DNA from: Gammaproteobacteria bacterium
Lineage (GTDB): Bacteria > Pseudomonadota > Gammaproteobacteria > Pseudomonadales > Azotimanducaceae
DNA length: 50,858 nt
Reading direction: 5' to 3'
NCBI GenBank assembly: GCA_028824555.1
Contig: JAPPDJ010000166.1
Coordinates: 1 to 50,858 of the forward strand
Position 1 is the stretch's first letter, and each line of letters opens with the position of its first letter. A model generated the notes under the pieces. It had not been told where the DNA came from and did not search any database. It saw nothing but the letters and a program-made list of their open reading frames with translations. The translations under genes and the position numbers were made by a program. Shown piece by piece: positions 25,864-33,964 of this stretch.

Positions 25864-27580
25864 AGACCTCGCCGTCGCTCTTCTCGCGTTTCGGCGGGCC
25901 TGGGACGGGCCTCTGGCGAAGGTGGCATCCGGCAGAAGGTGGCTCTCGGCGAAAGTACCGAAGCGCAGGGCGGGGGTCGTTAGAAGGGCATGTGCCAGCC
26001 ATCTCCTCCTCGCGACCGTCTTGGCGGTGGGAGCCGACAGCCACGCGCTCAAGACGGCAGACCCACTGGGCGCGGGAACCGAACAGGTGGAGCCCAGCCT
26101 AAGGCAACGGCTTGACGCCGCGACCACGCCGACCGAACGCGCCATGATCTGGGGCAGCGAGGGAATGCTCCTCCACGCCCAGCGTCGCCTGAGCGAAGCC
26201 CAGGACGCCTACCAGCAAGCAATCGAAGAAGAGGAGTCCGCACGGTGGCGCTACCTGCACGGCGTGGTTCTCGCCGAGTCCGGCGCGCTGGCGGCAAGCG
26301 TCACGGACTTCCGCCGTGCCGTGGCACTTGCGCCCGACGAAATGCCGGCCTGGTACCGGCTCGGCACGGCACTGCTTCAGGCCGGAGATGCGCCTGCCGC
26401 CAAAGCGGCGCTGGAACAGGCGAGACGCCTCGCGCCGGAGTCCGCCTTGGTGCTTGCCGCCCTTGCGGACGTGAGCATCCTGCAGAGCGAGCCTGAAGAG
26501 GCACTAGCGCTGCTCCGCGCCGCCTTCCGGCTGGAGCCCGAAGCCGGTCAGCTCGCCTACAAGATCGCCTCGGTGCAACGAAGGCTCGGCAAAGTCGCGG
26601 AGGCGCAGGCTTGGCTCGAACGCGACCCCGGCAACCGGCTCGCCCCCACCATCGACGATCCGATCCTCCTGGAAGTGGCGAGCCTAAGCCGCACGCCGCG
26701 CTTCTATCGCATGGCTGCCGACTGGGCATTGGCTCGGGGCGATGTCGAGGCCGCCATCGAGGCACTGCAGAGCGCCGTGTCCTTGGCGCCAAGGGACGTT
26801 GCTCTGCACGAACACCTCGCTGCCACACTCGCCGAGCATGCGCCGGGCAAGGCTGTGGCGGACGTGGAACGCCTGCTGAAGCTAGCGCCAGAGTCCGCCA
26901 CCGGTTGGCGTCTGTTGGCGTGGATACTGCGTCTCGCCCCAAACGCGAACGCACGTGCCGCCGAGGCGGCGGCGCGATCCCTGGCACTCGCCGATGTGCC
27001 CGGCACTCGCGCCTTGGCGGGAGCCCTTGCCATGCGCGATGGACGCTTCGCCGCAGCCCAAAGCCACTATCGCCATCTCGCCGATGTCCAACCTACGGAG
27101 CCCCGTCACCACTACTGGCTTGGGATGTCCCGCCTTGCCACCGGTGACTGCCAAGGCGTCGCAGCACTCGAGCAGGCGCTGCAACTGCAAGGGGACTGGG
27201 GCGAAGCGCACTTGGCGCTGGCCCGGGCAGAGGCCGGCTGTGACCAAGCCAGGAACCGAGATACCCTCTCCCGTGCCACTGCCCGTGCCGCCGCCCTCCT
27301 CCGTGCCCGCGACGACCCCGACACGCGCTTGACTCTCGCTTTCGTTCTCCTCGCCGCCGGTGACGTCGCGGCGGCGACGGACCTCGCCCGGCGGCAATCA
27401 CCCCACCCCGACGCGAAGATGCTGCTCGAAGCCATCGACCAGGACACCGTGCCCGAGACGCCCTTCGCACCGGGATCTTCCTGGTGGATGCCGCCCGAGG
27501 TCCGCCTCGCTCCTGGAGGCGAGGACATCCTGCCCGCGGTGGCGCCGCAGAAGCGTACGCCGCCCGGAGGCGCACCGTAG
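25850..27580 (+). CDS. TPR-repeat exported protein
   Basis: A 576-residue TPR protein overlapping the end of the FG-GAP gene by 14 bases. The first 50 residues are basic. A hydrophobic segment near residues 50-62 ([16 protein letters not shown]) looks like a signal peptide, so the true start may be the in-frame GTG at 25922. TPR units run from about residue 95 to 480 (for example [60 protein letters not shown]). The Pro-rich tail is unstructured. It is the counterpart of the TPR lipoprotein that opens the cluster, but it lacks a lipobox. Confidence 0.82.
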   Translation: MPRTRDLAVALLAFRRAWDGPLAKVASGRRWLSAKVPKRRAGVVRRACASHLLLATVLAVGADSHALKTADPLGAGTEQVEPSLRQRLDAATTPTERAMIWGSEGMLLHAQRRLSEAQDAYQQAIEEEESARWRYLHGVVLAESGALAASVTDFRRAVALAPDEMPAWYRLGTALLQAGDAPAAKAALEQARRLAPESALVLAALADVSILQSEPEEALALLRAAFRLEPEAGQLAYKIASVQRRLGKVAEAQAWLERDPGNRLAPTIDDPILLEVASLSRTPRFYRMAADWALARGDVEAAIEALQSAVSLAPRDVALHEHLAATLAEHAPGKAVADVERLLKLAPESATGWRLLAWILRLAPNANARAAEAAARSLALADVPGTRALAGALAMRDGRFAAAQSHYRHLADVQPTEPRHHYWLGMSRLATGDCQGVAALEQALQLQGDWGEAHLALARAEAGCDQARNRDTLSRATARAAALLRARDDPDTRLTLAFVLLAAGDVAAATDLARRQSPHPDAKMLLEAIDQDTVPETPFAPGSSWWMPPEVRLAPGGEDILPAVAPQKRTPPGGAP

Positions 27581-27616
27581 CGCGGTGCAGCCAGCGCGGC
27601 GGGTCGATGGGCGAGA

Positions 27617-27645
27617 TGTCCAACCACGGGCGGATTCCCTATAGA
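27617..27645 (+). promoter_or_regulatory. possible promoter of the hisI operon
   Basis: A good -10 element TATAGA (27640-27645) lies 37 bases before the hisI ATG. The hexamer 17 bases upstream (27617-27622) is a poor -35 match. It is offered as the most likely promoter in the 101-base gap. Confidence 0.35.
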
Positions 27646-27681
27646 ATGCGCCGCCTTTCCAAAGCCCCACATGGCAGGATC

Positions 27682-28065
27682 ATGGACGGACCGGACTTTG
27701 AGAAGTCGGCGCTCATTCCGACGATCGCGCAGGATGCCACCAGCGGCAAGGTGCTGATGCTGGCGTACATGAACGCAGAATCCTATGCCGAGACGCTGCG
27801 CACGCGACGCGTGTGCTACTACAGCCGGTCTCGCGACAAGCTGTGGCGCAAGGGCGAGGAAAGCGGCAATGTGCAGCATTTGAAGCACCTCTACTACGAC
27901 TGCGACGGCGACACGCTGCTCGTAAGGGTGGAGCAGGTGGGTGGCGCGGCCTGTCATGAAGGCTACGAGAGCTGCTTTTTCCGTGAGGTGGACCCGGACA
28001 CGGCAGCGGCACACATCATCGCCGAGCCGGTGTTCGATCCCGCCGAGGTGTACGGCCGCTCCTGA
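27682..28065 (+). CDS. hisI: phosphoribosyl-AMP cyclohydrolase
   Basis: Third step of histidine synthesis: opens the adenine ring of PR-AMP. 127 residues, the length of a stand-alone HisI without the HisE pyrophosphatase domain. Motifs are [29 protein letters not shown], the magnesium-binding aspartates in YDCDGDTLL (Asp73, 75, 77) and the zinc cysteines (Cys74, Cys91, Cys98). The ATG at 27682 is preceded by AGGA at short spacing; a nearby ATG at 27671 is out of frame. HisE is not nearby. It leads directly to hisG, 71 bases downstream. Confidence 0.95.
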   Translation: MDGPDFEKSALIPTIAQDATSGKVLMLAYMNAESYAETLRTRRVCYYSRSRDKLWRKGEESGNVQHLKHLYYDCDGDTLLVRVEQVGGAACHEGYESCFFREVDPDTAAAHIIAEPVFDPAEVYGRS

Positions 28066-28136
28066 TCGCGCCCGGCGCCGACACATAGTCGAGCCGCCCC
28101 GCACATTTCTAAACCCAACCAACGGGTTACATCGCC

Positions 28137-29012
28137 ATGAGCAATCTTCTGAAACTCGGCATTCCGGCAGGAAACCTGCAGGAATCCACTGCGGACCTGT
28201 TTCGCCGCGCCGGCTACGTCATCACGTTTTCCTCCCGCTCGTACTTTCCCGAGATCGACGATCCCGAGATCGACTGCATGCTGGTGCGGGCGCAGGAAAT
28301 GGCGCGCTACGTGGAACAGGGCGTGCTGGACGCGGGCATCACCGGCCACGACTGGGTGGTGGAAACCGGCGCAGACGTCGAGGAACTCGCGGACTTCGTG
28401 TTCGCCAAGGTGACGCGTCGCCCCACCCGCTGGGTGCTGTGCGTGCCGAACGACTCGGAGGTGCAGTCGGTGACCGACCTTCAGGGCAAGCGCATCGCCA
28501 CCGAGGTCATCAACCTGACCAATCGGTATCTCGCCCGCCACGGCGTCACTGCCGACGTGGAGTTTTCCTGGGGCGCCACCGAGGTCAAGCCACCGCGCCT
28601 CGCCGACGCCATCGTCGAGGTAACCGAGACCGGCAACTCCCTGCGCGCCAACAACCTGCGCATCGTCGATGAAGTGCTCTCGAGCACGCCTCGCCTGATC
28701 GCCAATCGCGACGCGCTCGCCCGGCCCTGGGTTCGCACCAAGCTCGACAACATCGCCCTGATGCTGCGCTCGTGCCTGGCCGCCGAAGGTCGGGTGGGAC
28801 TGATGATGAACGTGCGCGCCGCGGACCTGGATCAGGTCACGTCCATCCTCCCGGCGATGCGCAACCCCACCATCTCGCACCTCACCGACACCGACTGGCT
28901 CGCCCTCAATACGATCATCGACGAGACCACGGTGCGCACCATCGTTCCGGCGCTGAAACAGGCGGGCGCAACGGGCATCATCGAGTACCCGATCAACAAG
29001 GTGATCGAATGA
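28137..29012 (+). CDS. hisG: ATP phosphoribosyltransferase, long form
   Basis: First and committed step of histidine synthesis (ATP plus PRPP to PR-ATP). 291 residues, the long form with a C-terminal regulatory ACT-like HisG_C domain (from about residue 215: RVGLMMNVRAADLDQVTSIL, ending ATGIIEYPINKVI). The N-terminus is LKLGIPAGNLQESTADLFRR. The substrate region DAGITGHDWVVETGADVEEL and the PRPP loop (VEVTETGNSLRANNLRIVD) are intact. The C-terminal domain implies feedback inhibition by histidine and no need for HisZ. Its stop overlaps the next start (ATGA), so the downstream aldehyde dehydrogenase-like gene is translationally coupled. Confidence 0.95.
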   Translation: MSNLLKLGIPAGNLQESTADLFRRAGYVITFSSRSYFPEIDDPEIDCMLVRAQEMARYVEQGVLDAGITGHDWVVETGADVEELADFVFAKVTRRPTRWVLCVPNDSEVQSVTDLQGKRIATEVINLTNRYLARHGVTADVEFSWGATEVKPPRLADAIVEVTETGNSLRANNLRIVDEVLSSTPRLIANRDALARPWVRTKLDNIALMLRSCLAAEGRVGLMMNVRAADLDQVTSILPAMRNPTISHLTDTDWLALNTIIDETTVRTIVPALKQAGATGIIEYPINKVIE

Positions 29013-30481
29013 TCGAGCGCCTCAAGGCCGGCGCAACCGTGCTGTCGCCAGACGGCACGGCGTTCGCGGTCGATGAGGAACTGGCCGCCGCATTCGAGCC
29101 GGGCGACCGGCTGGTGGCGACGCGGCAAGCCGGCCTCCTCCGCATTCCCGCCGCAGAAGCGCGCCGGGCCGATGCGGCGGTGACGGCCGCGAGCGACGCA
29201 TTCGGCGCCATGAACGCAGTGAACGACGACGCCATCGTCGGTTTCTACGCCGAGGCTTCGGCACAGCTTGAAGACGATGCGGTTTGGAACAGCATTGCCG
29301 AAATCAACGCCGAGGATGTTCTGCGCGCGCAAGCCCGAGGTCGCTCCACGACGCGGCTTGTGGTGTCGAATGCCATGCGCGGCAAGATGATCGAGGGCCT
29401 AAAGGGCTGGGCCGAGATGCCTTCGACGCGCGGTTCGGTGTTGGAGACGATTGCCCACGACGGCTTTCGCGTTGAGCTTGTGGGCGCGGCGTTGGGGCCC
29501 GTGGCGTTCGTGTTCGAAGGGCGGCCAAACGTGCTCGCGGACGCCTGCGGGGTGCTGCGGGGGGGCAACACGGTTGTCTTTCGCATCGGCTCGGATGCCT
29601 TGCAAACGGCCCAGGCGATCATGCGGCAGGTTGTCCGACCCGCGCTCGCCGAAGCCGGATTGCCGGCCGGCGCCGTGTCCCTGGTGGACAGCGCCGCGCA
29701 TGCCGCCGGCTGGGCGCTCTTCCTCGATCCGCGATTGGCCTTGGCCGTCGCCCGCGGCTCTGGGGCAGCGGTGGAACTGCTCGGTGCCTTGGCGCGATCT
29801 GCGGGAACGCCGGTGAGCCTGCACGGCACGGGTGGGGCCTGGATGGTGGTGTCCGAATCCGCTTCCACCCGGAGCTTGCGCGAGGCCGTGATGCGCTCGC
29901 TAGACCGCAAGGTCTGCAACACGCTCAACACCTGTTGTGTGCTGGGTGCGAATCCACAGGAGCATGTCGCCACCGTGCTCGACGCATTGGCCGCCGCGGG
30001 GGAGGCGCGCGGGCAATCCTTCCGCCTGCATGTGGCAGATGGCGGGCGGCATCTGGTGCCCGAGCCCATGTTCACGACCCCGGTGCGGGTGATGCGCGCC
30101 GAAGGGGAAGTCACGGAAATGCAGGCGGACATGTTGGCGGCAGACGCGCTCGGTCACGAGTGGGAGTGGGAGGAGACGCCGGAAGTCACGCTCACGACAG
30201 CCGCCACCCTCGACGAGGCCATTGCCGCATTCAACGCCCAAAGCCCTCGCCTCGTGGGCACCCTGGTGTCCGACGATGCCGATGAGCACGAGCGCTTCTG
30301 GCGCACGCTGGACGCCCCCTTCGTCGGCGACGGGCACACGCGTTGGGTGGATGGCCAATACGCGCTCGGCAAGCCGGAACTCGGCCTTTCCAACTGGCAG
30401 GGCGGCCGACTCTTTGCACGTGGGGGCGTGCTGACCGGCGACAGCGTCTTCACCGTCCGCACGCGCTACATCACGACCTAG
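29009..30481 (+). CDS. ProA-like aldehyde dehydrogenase family protein in the his locus
   Basis: A 490-residue protein of the aldehyde dehydrogenase superfamily, nearest the gamma-glutamyl phosphate reductase (ProA) branch. Visible motifs are LGPVAFVFEGRPNVLADACG (like ProA EARPN), LRGGNTVVFRIGSDA, the catalytic-cysteine segment RKVCNTLNTC (Cys303) and the C-terminal LGKPELGLSNWQGGRLFARG. It is about 70 residues longer than ProA, mostly at the N-terminus, and lacks HisD features. The ATG overlaps the hisG stop, so it is made together with HisG. I infer a histidine-related role, perhaps replacing part of HisD, or a separate proline function. Its function is not established by sequence. Confidence 0.75.
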   Translation: MIERLKAGATVLSPDGTAFAVDEELAAAFEPGDRLVATRQAGLLRIPAAEARRADAAVTAASDAFGAMNAVNDDAIVGFYAEASAQLEDDAVWNSIAEINAEDVLRAQARGRSTTRLVVSNAMRGKMIEGLKGWAEMPSTRGSVLETIAHDGFRVELVGAALGPVAFVFEGRPNVLADACGVLRGGNTVVFRIGSDALQTAQAIMRQVVRPALAEAGLPAGAVSLVDSAAHAAGWALFLDPRLALAVARGSGAAVELLGALARSAGTPVSLHGTGGAWMVVSESASTRSLREAVMRSLDRKVCNTLNTCCVLGANPQEHVATVLDALAAAGEARGQSFRLHVADGGRHLVPEPMFTTPVRVMRAEGEVTEMQADMLAADALGHEWEWEETPEVTLTTAATLDEAIAAFNAQSPRLVGTLVSDDADEHERFWRTLDAPFVGDGHTRWVDGQYALGKPELGLSNWQGGRLFARGGVLTGDSVFTVRTRYITT

Positions 30482-30540
30482 GTAAGCGCCGTAGAACGCA
30501 GCTCGCAGGGGATGGGCCTGTCCCGTCCGTACCGAGCTTT

Positions 30541-30660
30541 CGTCGATGCATTCAACACGGGCGGGGACAAGCCCCGCCCCTACGCGTCCCTTGCCGAGTC
30601 CATCAATGCGTGCAGACGGGCCTCGTTGGGGAGGGGCTTGTCCCGTCCCGGCGCGCCCTG
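30541..30660. repeat. hairpin repeat family 3, second locus
   Basis: CGATGCATTCAA-ACGGGCG matches bases 13-33 of the window. The hairpin here is GGGCGGGG (30559-30566), loop ACAAG, CCCCGCCC (30572-30579), then TACG. Compared with the copy at 29-49 both arms have changed in a compensating way. A degenerate second unit follows around 30613-30657. Confidence 0.8.
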
Positions 30661-30702
30661 ACGGGCTAATTGGCAGTTCGCTTGCGCGAACTGTTGTGCT
30701 CC
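30650..30702. repeat. hairpin repeat family 2, copy 2
   Basis: Core GGCAGTTCGC (30672-30681) and GCGCGAACTG (30684-30693), preceded by a weak GCGCCCTGACGGGC hairpin. Same order as the copies at 12849, 42406 and 45139. It abuts the family 3 copy. Confidence 0.8.
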
Positions 30703-30812
30703 GATGAACTCCTCGACGCCTCCCTCGCCGGAAAACCATTTGCACTCGCCGAGCGACTGATGAGGCAGACATTCCGTCCCGCCAACGCAACCTGGCCAAG
30801 GAGGCCATTGCC

Positions 30813-31787
30813 ATGCAACGCAAGCCACCTCTGACCCCCGCATTGCTTGCGGCCTTTGTCATCACGGCATCACCCATTGCTTCCGCCAGCATCGAGCGCA
30901 CATTCGCGGTTTCGCCGGGCGGAAGCCTGATCGTTGATGCCGAGGCATCGGACGTGCGTGTCAGCGGCGGTGCCGACCAAGCGCGCATCGCCGTGGTCCG
31001 AGGAAACGACGACGACGCCGACATCCGTGACGACTTCGATGTCGCCTTCCATCAATCGGGCGACCGAGTTCAGTTGACCATCCGCGTGCGCGACCGCAGC
31101 TTCTGGCGCCGCATCTGGCACGAACGGCGGCACCTTCGGGTGGATGTTGACCTGCCGCGCGAGTTCGATGTCGACGTGACAACCTCTGGCGGCGATCTCA
31201 GAGTCGTGCGCCTGTCGGGCGACATCGACGTCCACACCTCCGGCGGCGACATCCGCTTCCGAGACGTGGACGGCCCCATCCGTGGCCGGACTTCTGGCGG
31301 CGACATTCGCCTCGACGGCACCAGTGGCACGGCAGACATCGAAACATCCGGTGGCGACATCGAACTCGGCAGCATCGGCGGCGAAGTCACGGCGCGCACT
31401 TCCGGCGGCGACATCTCTGTCAGGCGCGCGAACGCAGCCGTTCAGGTGAAGACCTCGGGCGGCAACATCGTGATCCGCGAGGCAGCCGAGGGAGTGCAGG
31501 CAACGACCTCCGGCGGCAGCGTCCGGGCGCACCTCAGCACACTGAGCCGCGACAGCAGCCTCACCACGAGCGGCGGCTCCATCACTTTGCGCGTGCCCGA
31601 AGATGCCGCCTTCTCCGTCGATGCGAGGACGGGCGGCGGCAACGTCGCCATCGACGAAGCCTTCGCGCTAACCAGCCGAGGCACGAGTTCCAAGAACCGG
31701 GTCACCGGCACAGTCAACGGCGGCGGCCCCGACGTGCGCCTGCGCACCAGCGGCGGCACCATCCGCATCGAACCTCACGAGGGCTAG
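30813..31787 (+). CDS. DUF4097 beta-helix-like exported protein
   Basis: A 324-residue protein with a cleavable signal peptide (LLAAFVITASPIASA). After a 95-residue N-terminal region it has eight regularly spaced TSGG motifs (residues 124, 142, 160, 178, 197, 214, 232, 252) with a period of about 18. This is the right-handed beta-helix/solenoid pattern of DUF4097/DUF4098 proteins (HTSGGDIRF, ETSGGDIEL, KTSGGNIVI). It is predicted to be periplasmic or surface-exposed. AAGGAGG (30798-30804) gives a strong ribosome-binding site. It is a single gene, flanked on both sides by hairpin repeats. Function unknown; envelope-stress-related sensing or adhesion has been proposed for relatives. Confidence 0.8.
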   Translation: MQRKPPLTPALLAAFVITASPIASASIERTFAVSPGGSLIVDAEASDVRVSGGADQARIAVVRGNDDDADIRDDFDVAFHQSGDRVQLTIRVRDRSFWRRIWHERRHLRVDVDLPREFDVDVTTSGGDLRVVRLSGDIDVHTSGGDIRFRDVDGPIRGRTSGGDIRLDGTSGTADIETSGGDIELGSIGGEVTARTSGGDISVRRANAAVQVKTSGGNIVIREAAEGVQATTSGGSVRAHLSTLSRDSSLTTSGGSITLRVPEDAAFSVDARTGGGNVAIDEAFALTSRGTSSKNRVTGTVNGGGPDVRLRTSGGTIRIEPHEG

Positions 31788-31815
31788 GGCGGACTGGCGC
31801 CTCTGCACCCCCGAC

Positions 31816-31880
31816 ACCCCCCTCCGAGAAACGGCGAGGAACGCCGTTTCTCGATTCCCCCGCGAGGGGGGAGTGACAGG
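31816..31880 (+). repeat. hairpin repeat family 1, copy C
   Basis: Hairpin CGAGAAACGGCG (31825-31836), loop AGGAA, CGCCGTTTCTCG (31842-31853), then a GC hairpin and GAGTGACAGG. The stem differs from copy A at two or more pairs but stays fully complementary. Confidence 0.85.
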
Positions 31881-31885
31881 AAGGC

Positions 31886-32024
31886 CCTCGCACCCCAACA
31901 ACGGTCGTCGCGTGCGCGTTCCTGTCACTCCCCCCTCGCGGGGGAGTCGAGAAAAGCGTCCTCGCTTTTCTCGGAGGGGGGGCCGCCGACCCAAACGCGC
32001 GTACGCCACAATCTCCGAACGAAG
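31886..32024 (-). repeat. hairpin repeat family 1, copy B (inverted)
   Basis: Reverse complement of copy A, more than 85 percent alike by eye over about 105 bases, including both hairpins and the flank GGTCGGCGGCCCCCCC. It points towards copy C and is separated from it only by a short G/C-rich stretch, forming an inverted pair. Confidence 0.85.
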
Positions 32025-32027
32025 CCG

Positions 32028-32066
32028 CTCCTGTCACGCCCCCTTAAGGGGAGAATTGAGGAAACC
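32028..32066 (-). repeat. hairpin repeat family 1, partial copy D
   Basis: CTGTCACGCCCCCTTAAGGG followed by GAGAATTGAGG: the GC hairpin and the GACAG end of family 1, without the AT-containing stem. It is diverged and truncated. Confidence 0.6.
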
Positions 32067-32147
32067 GGCAGGTTCTCGGGGTTGGGGGTATGCCGACCGG
32101 CTCTTGGAGGGACGGGGCCCGCAGCCGCCGGTACGCCGGTAAGCGCG

Positions 32148-33152
32148 TCAGTCCACGCCAGCGACCACGGGTTCAGTCTCCAGGAGAACGTTGTATTTGC
32201 GTTGCACGTCGTCGCGAATGCGTTCGGCAACGTCAAGGACTTCACTGCCTGTGGCGCCCCCTCGGTTCACCAGAACGAGGGGTTGGCGTGGCCAGATGCC
32301 GACGGCACCGACCTCCCGGCCCCGCCAGCCGGCGCAATCGATCAGGCGTGCGGCGGAGACTTTCATGCGGCCCTCGTGGGGCCATGCTTGCATGGGCAGC
32401 TTGCCACGCAGCGCATCGACCTCGGCTTCGCTGAGGACCGGATTGCGGAAGAAGCTGCCGACGTTGCCGATGCGGCTTGGGTCGGGGAGCTTGCCTGCCC
32501 GTATTCGGGTTACCGCGTCCGCCACGGCCGAGGGCGTTGCCTGGCCTTTCAACTCGCCAAGCTCGCGGACGACATCGGGGTAGCCCGCCTCCACCGGCTG
32601 GCTGCCAAGGCGCAGCGAAATACCAGCCACCACAAATCGGCCCAGGTCCGTGGACTTGAAGCGGCTGTCGCGATAGGCAAAGGCACAGTCGGACGCTGCC
32701 AGATTGCGAAAGCAGCCGGCCTCGCGGTCGTAGGCATCGACGGACTCCAGCACTTCGCTGAGCTCGCGCCCGTAGGCGCCGATGTTTTGGTATGGCGCCG
32801 CCCCCACGGAGCCCGGAATCTCGACGAGGTTCTCGAGCCCGCAAATCCCCTCGGCAAGCGTGCGTCGCACCAAGTCGGTCCAAGTCTCCCCCGCCGCCGC
32901 TCGCACGCGCCACACGCCGCCCCCGAGCGGCTCGAACGAAATGCCCCGCAGCGCGAGCAGGATGGTGATGCCCGGAAGGCGCCGCCTGAGGACGATGTTC
33001 GAGCCGCCGCCGATGAGGGTGACTGGCTGTCCGTTCGCGTCTGCAGCGTCGAGGCGGCGCGCCAAGGCGTCGCGACTGTCCACCTTGACGAGTTCCTCGG
33101 CCTTGCAGGGCACGCCGAGGGTGTTGGGTACTCGCGCTCGCTTCAAGTGCAT
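32148..33152 (-). CDS. murB: UDP-N-acetylenolpyruvoylglucosamine reductase
   Basis: FAD/NADPH enzyme that makes UDP-MurNAc for peptidoglycan; 334 residues, cytosolic. The N-terminus is NTLGVPCKAEELVKVDS. The FAD site is LIGGGSNIVLRRRLPG. GSVGAAPYQNIGAYGREL is the type I (E. coli-like) FAD/tyrosine segment. The proton-donor serine is in GNVGSFFRNP, and the C-terminal glutamate is in NVLLETEP. I chose the ATG at 33152; in-frame sequence upstream is repeat translation. It is 29 bases downstream of alkB on the same strand, so both may share a transcript. Confidence 0.95.
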   Translation of the reverse strand: MHLKRARVPNTLGVPCKAEELVKVDSRDALARRLDAADANGQPVTLIGGGSNIVLRRRLPGITILLALRGISFEPLGGGVWRVRAAAGETWTDLVRRTLAEGICGLENLVEIPGSVGAAPYQNIGAYGRELSEVLESVDAYDREAGCFRNLAASDCAFAYRDSRFKSTDLGRFVVAGISLRLGSQPVEAGYPDVVRELGELKGQATPSAVADAVTRIRAGKLPDPSRIGNVGSFFRNPVLSEAEVDALRGKLPMQAWPHEGRMKVSAARLIDCAGWRGREVGAVGIWPRQPLVLVNRGGATGSEVLDVAERIRDDVQRKYNVLLETEPVVAGVD

Positions 33153-33181
33153 GGGTGCGCCCTGTCCCGCTCCAAGGCAGC

Positions 33182-33230
33182 CTACGGCTTCTTCGACTCT
33201 CCCCCACGGGGGGAGTGACAGGAGGAGGGG
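33182..33230 (+). repeat. hairpin repeat family 1, partial copy E inside alkB
   Basis: Contains CTCTCCCCCACGGGGGGAG (33197-33215) and GTGACAGG, the second hairpin and end of family 1, partial. On the minus strand it is translated as the last 15 or so residues of AlkB and supplies its TAG stop (33184-33182). Confidence 0.65.
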
Positions 33231-33874
33231 CACTTGACGTTGGCGGTGTTGCGGAACGAGAAGCTGATCCGTTCGCCCTTCTCCCGCAGCCGACGCGGCA
33301 CGCAATGGCGGTAGTCACGCTGGCTGCGCCCCCACATGAGGAAGAGCGAACCGCTCGGCAGCGTCACATCGTGATTGGGGCTTCCCTTTTGCCGCGCCGA
33401 CATGCGGAACGTGCGTGGCGCGCCGATCGACACCGTGGCCACCACCGGCGCCGGGCCCATGTCCCGCTCGTCATCCGAATGCCAGCCCAGATGGTCGTGC
33501 CCGGCGCGATAGAGGTTGACCAGCACGAAGTTGGTGCGCCATTGCGTTGCGGCTGACACCTGTTCCGCCAGGGCACGCACCGCGTCGGGCCACGGTTGTG
33601 CTTGCCGCTCGACGCCGCTGTAGCGATATGCCGCGCCCCGCTCGCCGAAGCAGACGGACAGTCGTGGCGCGGCCACCTGGCGCCCGAACATGACAAACCG
33701 CTCCTGCTGCCAATCGAAGTCGGCGAGGGCCGTTCTGAGCAAGCCCGCACTTGCGTCCCAGGCGACGAAGTCCGGCACCAGCAGCGTGTCCGGCACGGGG
33801 AAATCCGCGCCGGCGCGCACCAGCGTGTCGGGTGGTGCGTAACGGGCCTCCGTCTCCATGGTCGCAACATCCAT
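33182..33874 (-). CDS. alkB: 2-oxoglutarate-dependent dioxygenase AlkB
   Basis: DNA/RNA alkylation repair by oxidative demethylation; 230 residues, nearest the ALKBH2/3-like AlkB group. Fe(II) ligands are His132 and Asp134 (LGWHSDDE) and His190 (DYRHCVPRR). The 2-oxoglutarate arginines are in ERISFSFR (Arg202 and Arg208). Nucleotide-recognition region VLVNLYRAGHDHLGWH. The last about 20 residues after FSFRN (NVKCPSSCHSPRGGESKKP) are not part of the fold and are encoded by repeat copy E. The start at 33874 is supported by the family length. It is divergent from the SDR gene and co-directional with murB. Confidence 0.93.
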   Translation of the reverse strand: MDVATMETEARYAPPDTLVRAGADFPVPDTLLVPDFVAWDASAGLLRTALADFDWQQERFVMFGRQVAAPRLSVCFGERGAAYRYSGVERQAQPWPDAVRALAEQVSAATQWRTNFVLVNLYRAGHDHLGWHSDDERDMGPAPVVATVSIGAPRTFRMSARQKGSPNHDVTLPSGSLFLMWGRSQRDYRHCVPRRLREKGERISFSFRNTANVKCPSSCHSPRGGESKKP

Positions 33875-33964
33875 CCGCTTATCATAGGCCGCAGCGCGTC
33901 CTTAGCGGATGCGTCGGCCGTTCGCGTAGCCGAACCGCTTATCCACACTCACATGGAGCGTTGC

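Larger units (their letters stand above)
30482..30812. other. 331-base intergenic region with repeats of families 2 and 3
   Basis: No gene is supported. It holds a family 3 copy (30541-30580) with a degenerate second unit (to about 30660), then a family 2 copy (30650-30702). The rest (30703-30797) shows no feature except the ribosome-binding site AAGGAGG at 30798 of the next gene. Confidence 0.7.
31788..32147. other. 360-base intergenic region packed with family 1 repeats
   Basis: No gene is supported. It contains family 1 copies C, B and D (listed separately). The remaining 32067-32147 shows no clear feature. It separates the convergent DUF4097 and murB genes, so the hairpins could also end both transcripts. 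Confidence 0.7.

Noticed and set aside
30482-30812. 87-residue minus frame before DUF4097
   Set aside because: Translation of hairpin repeats only.
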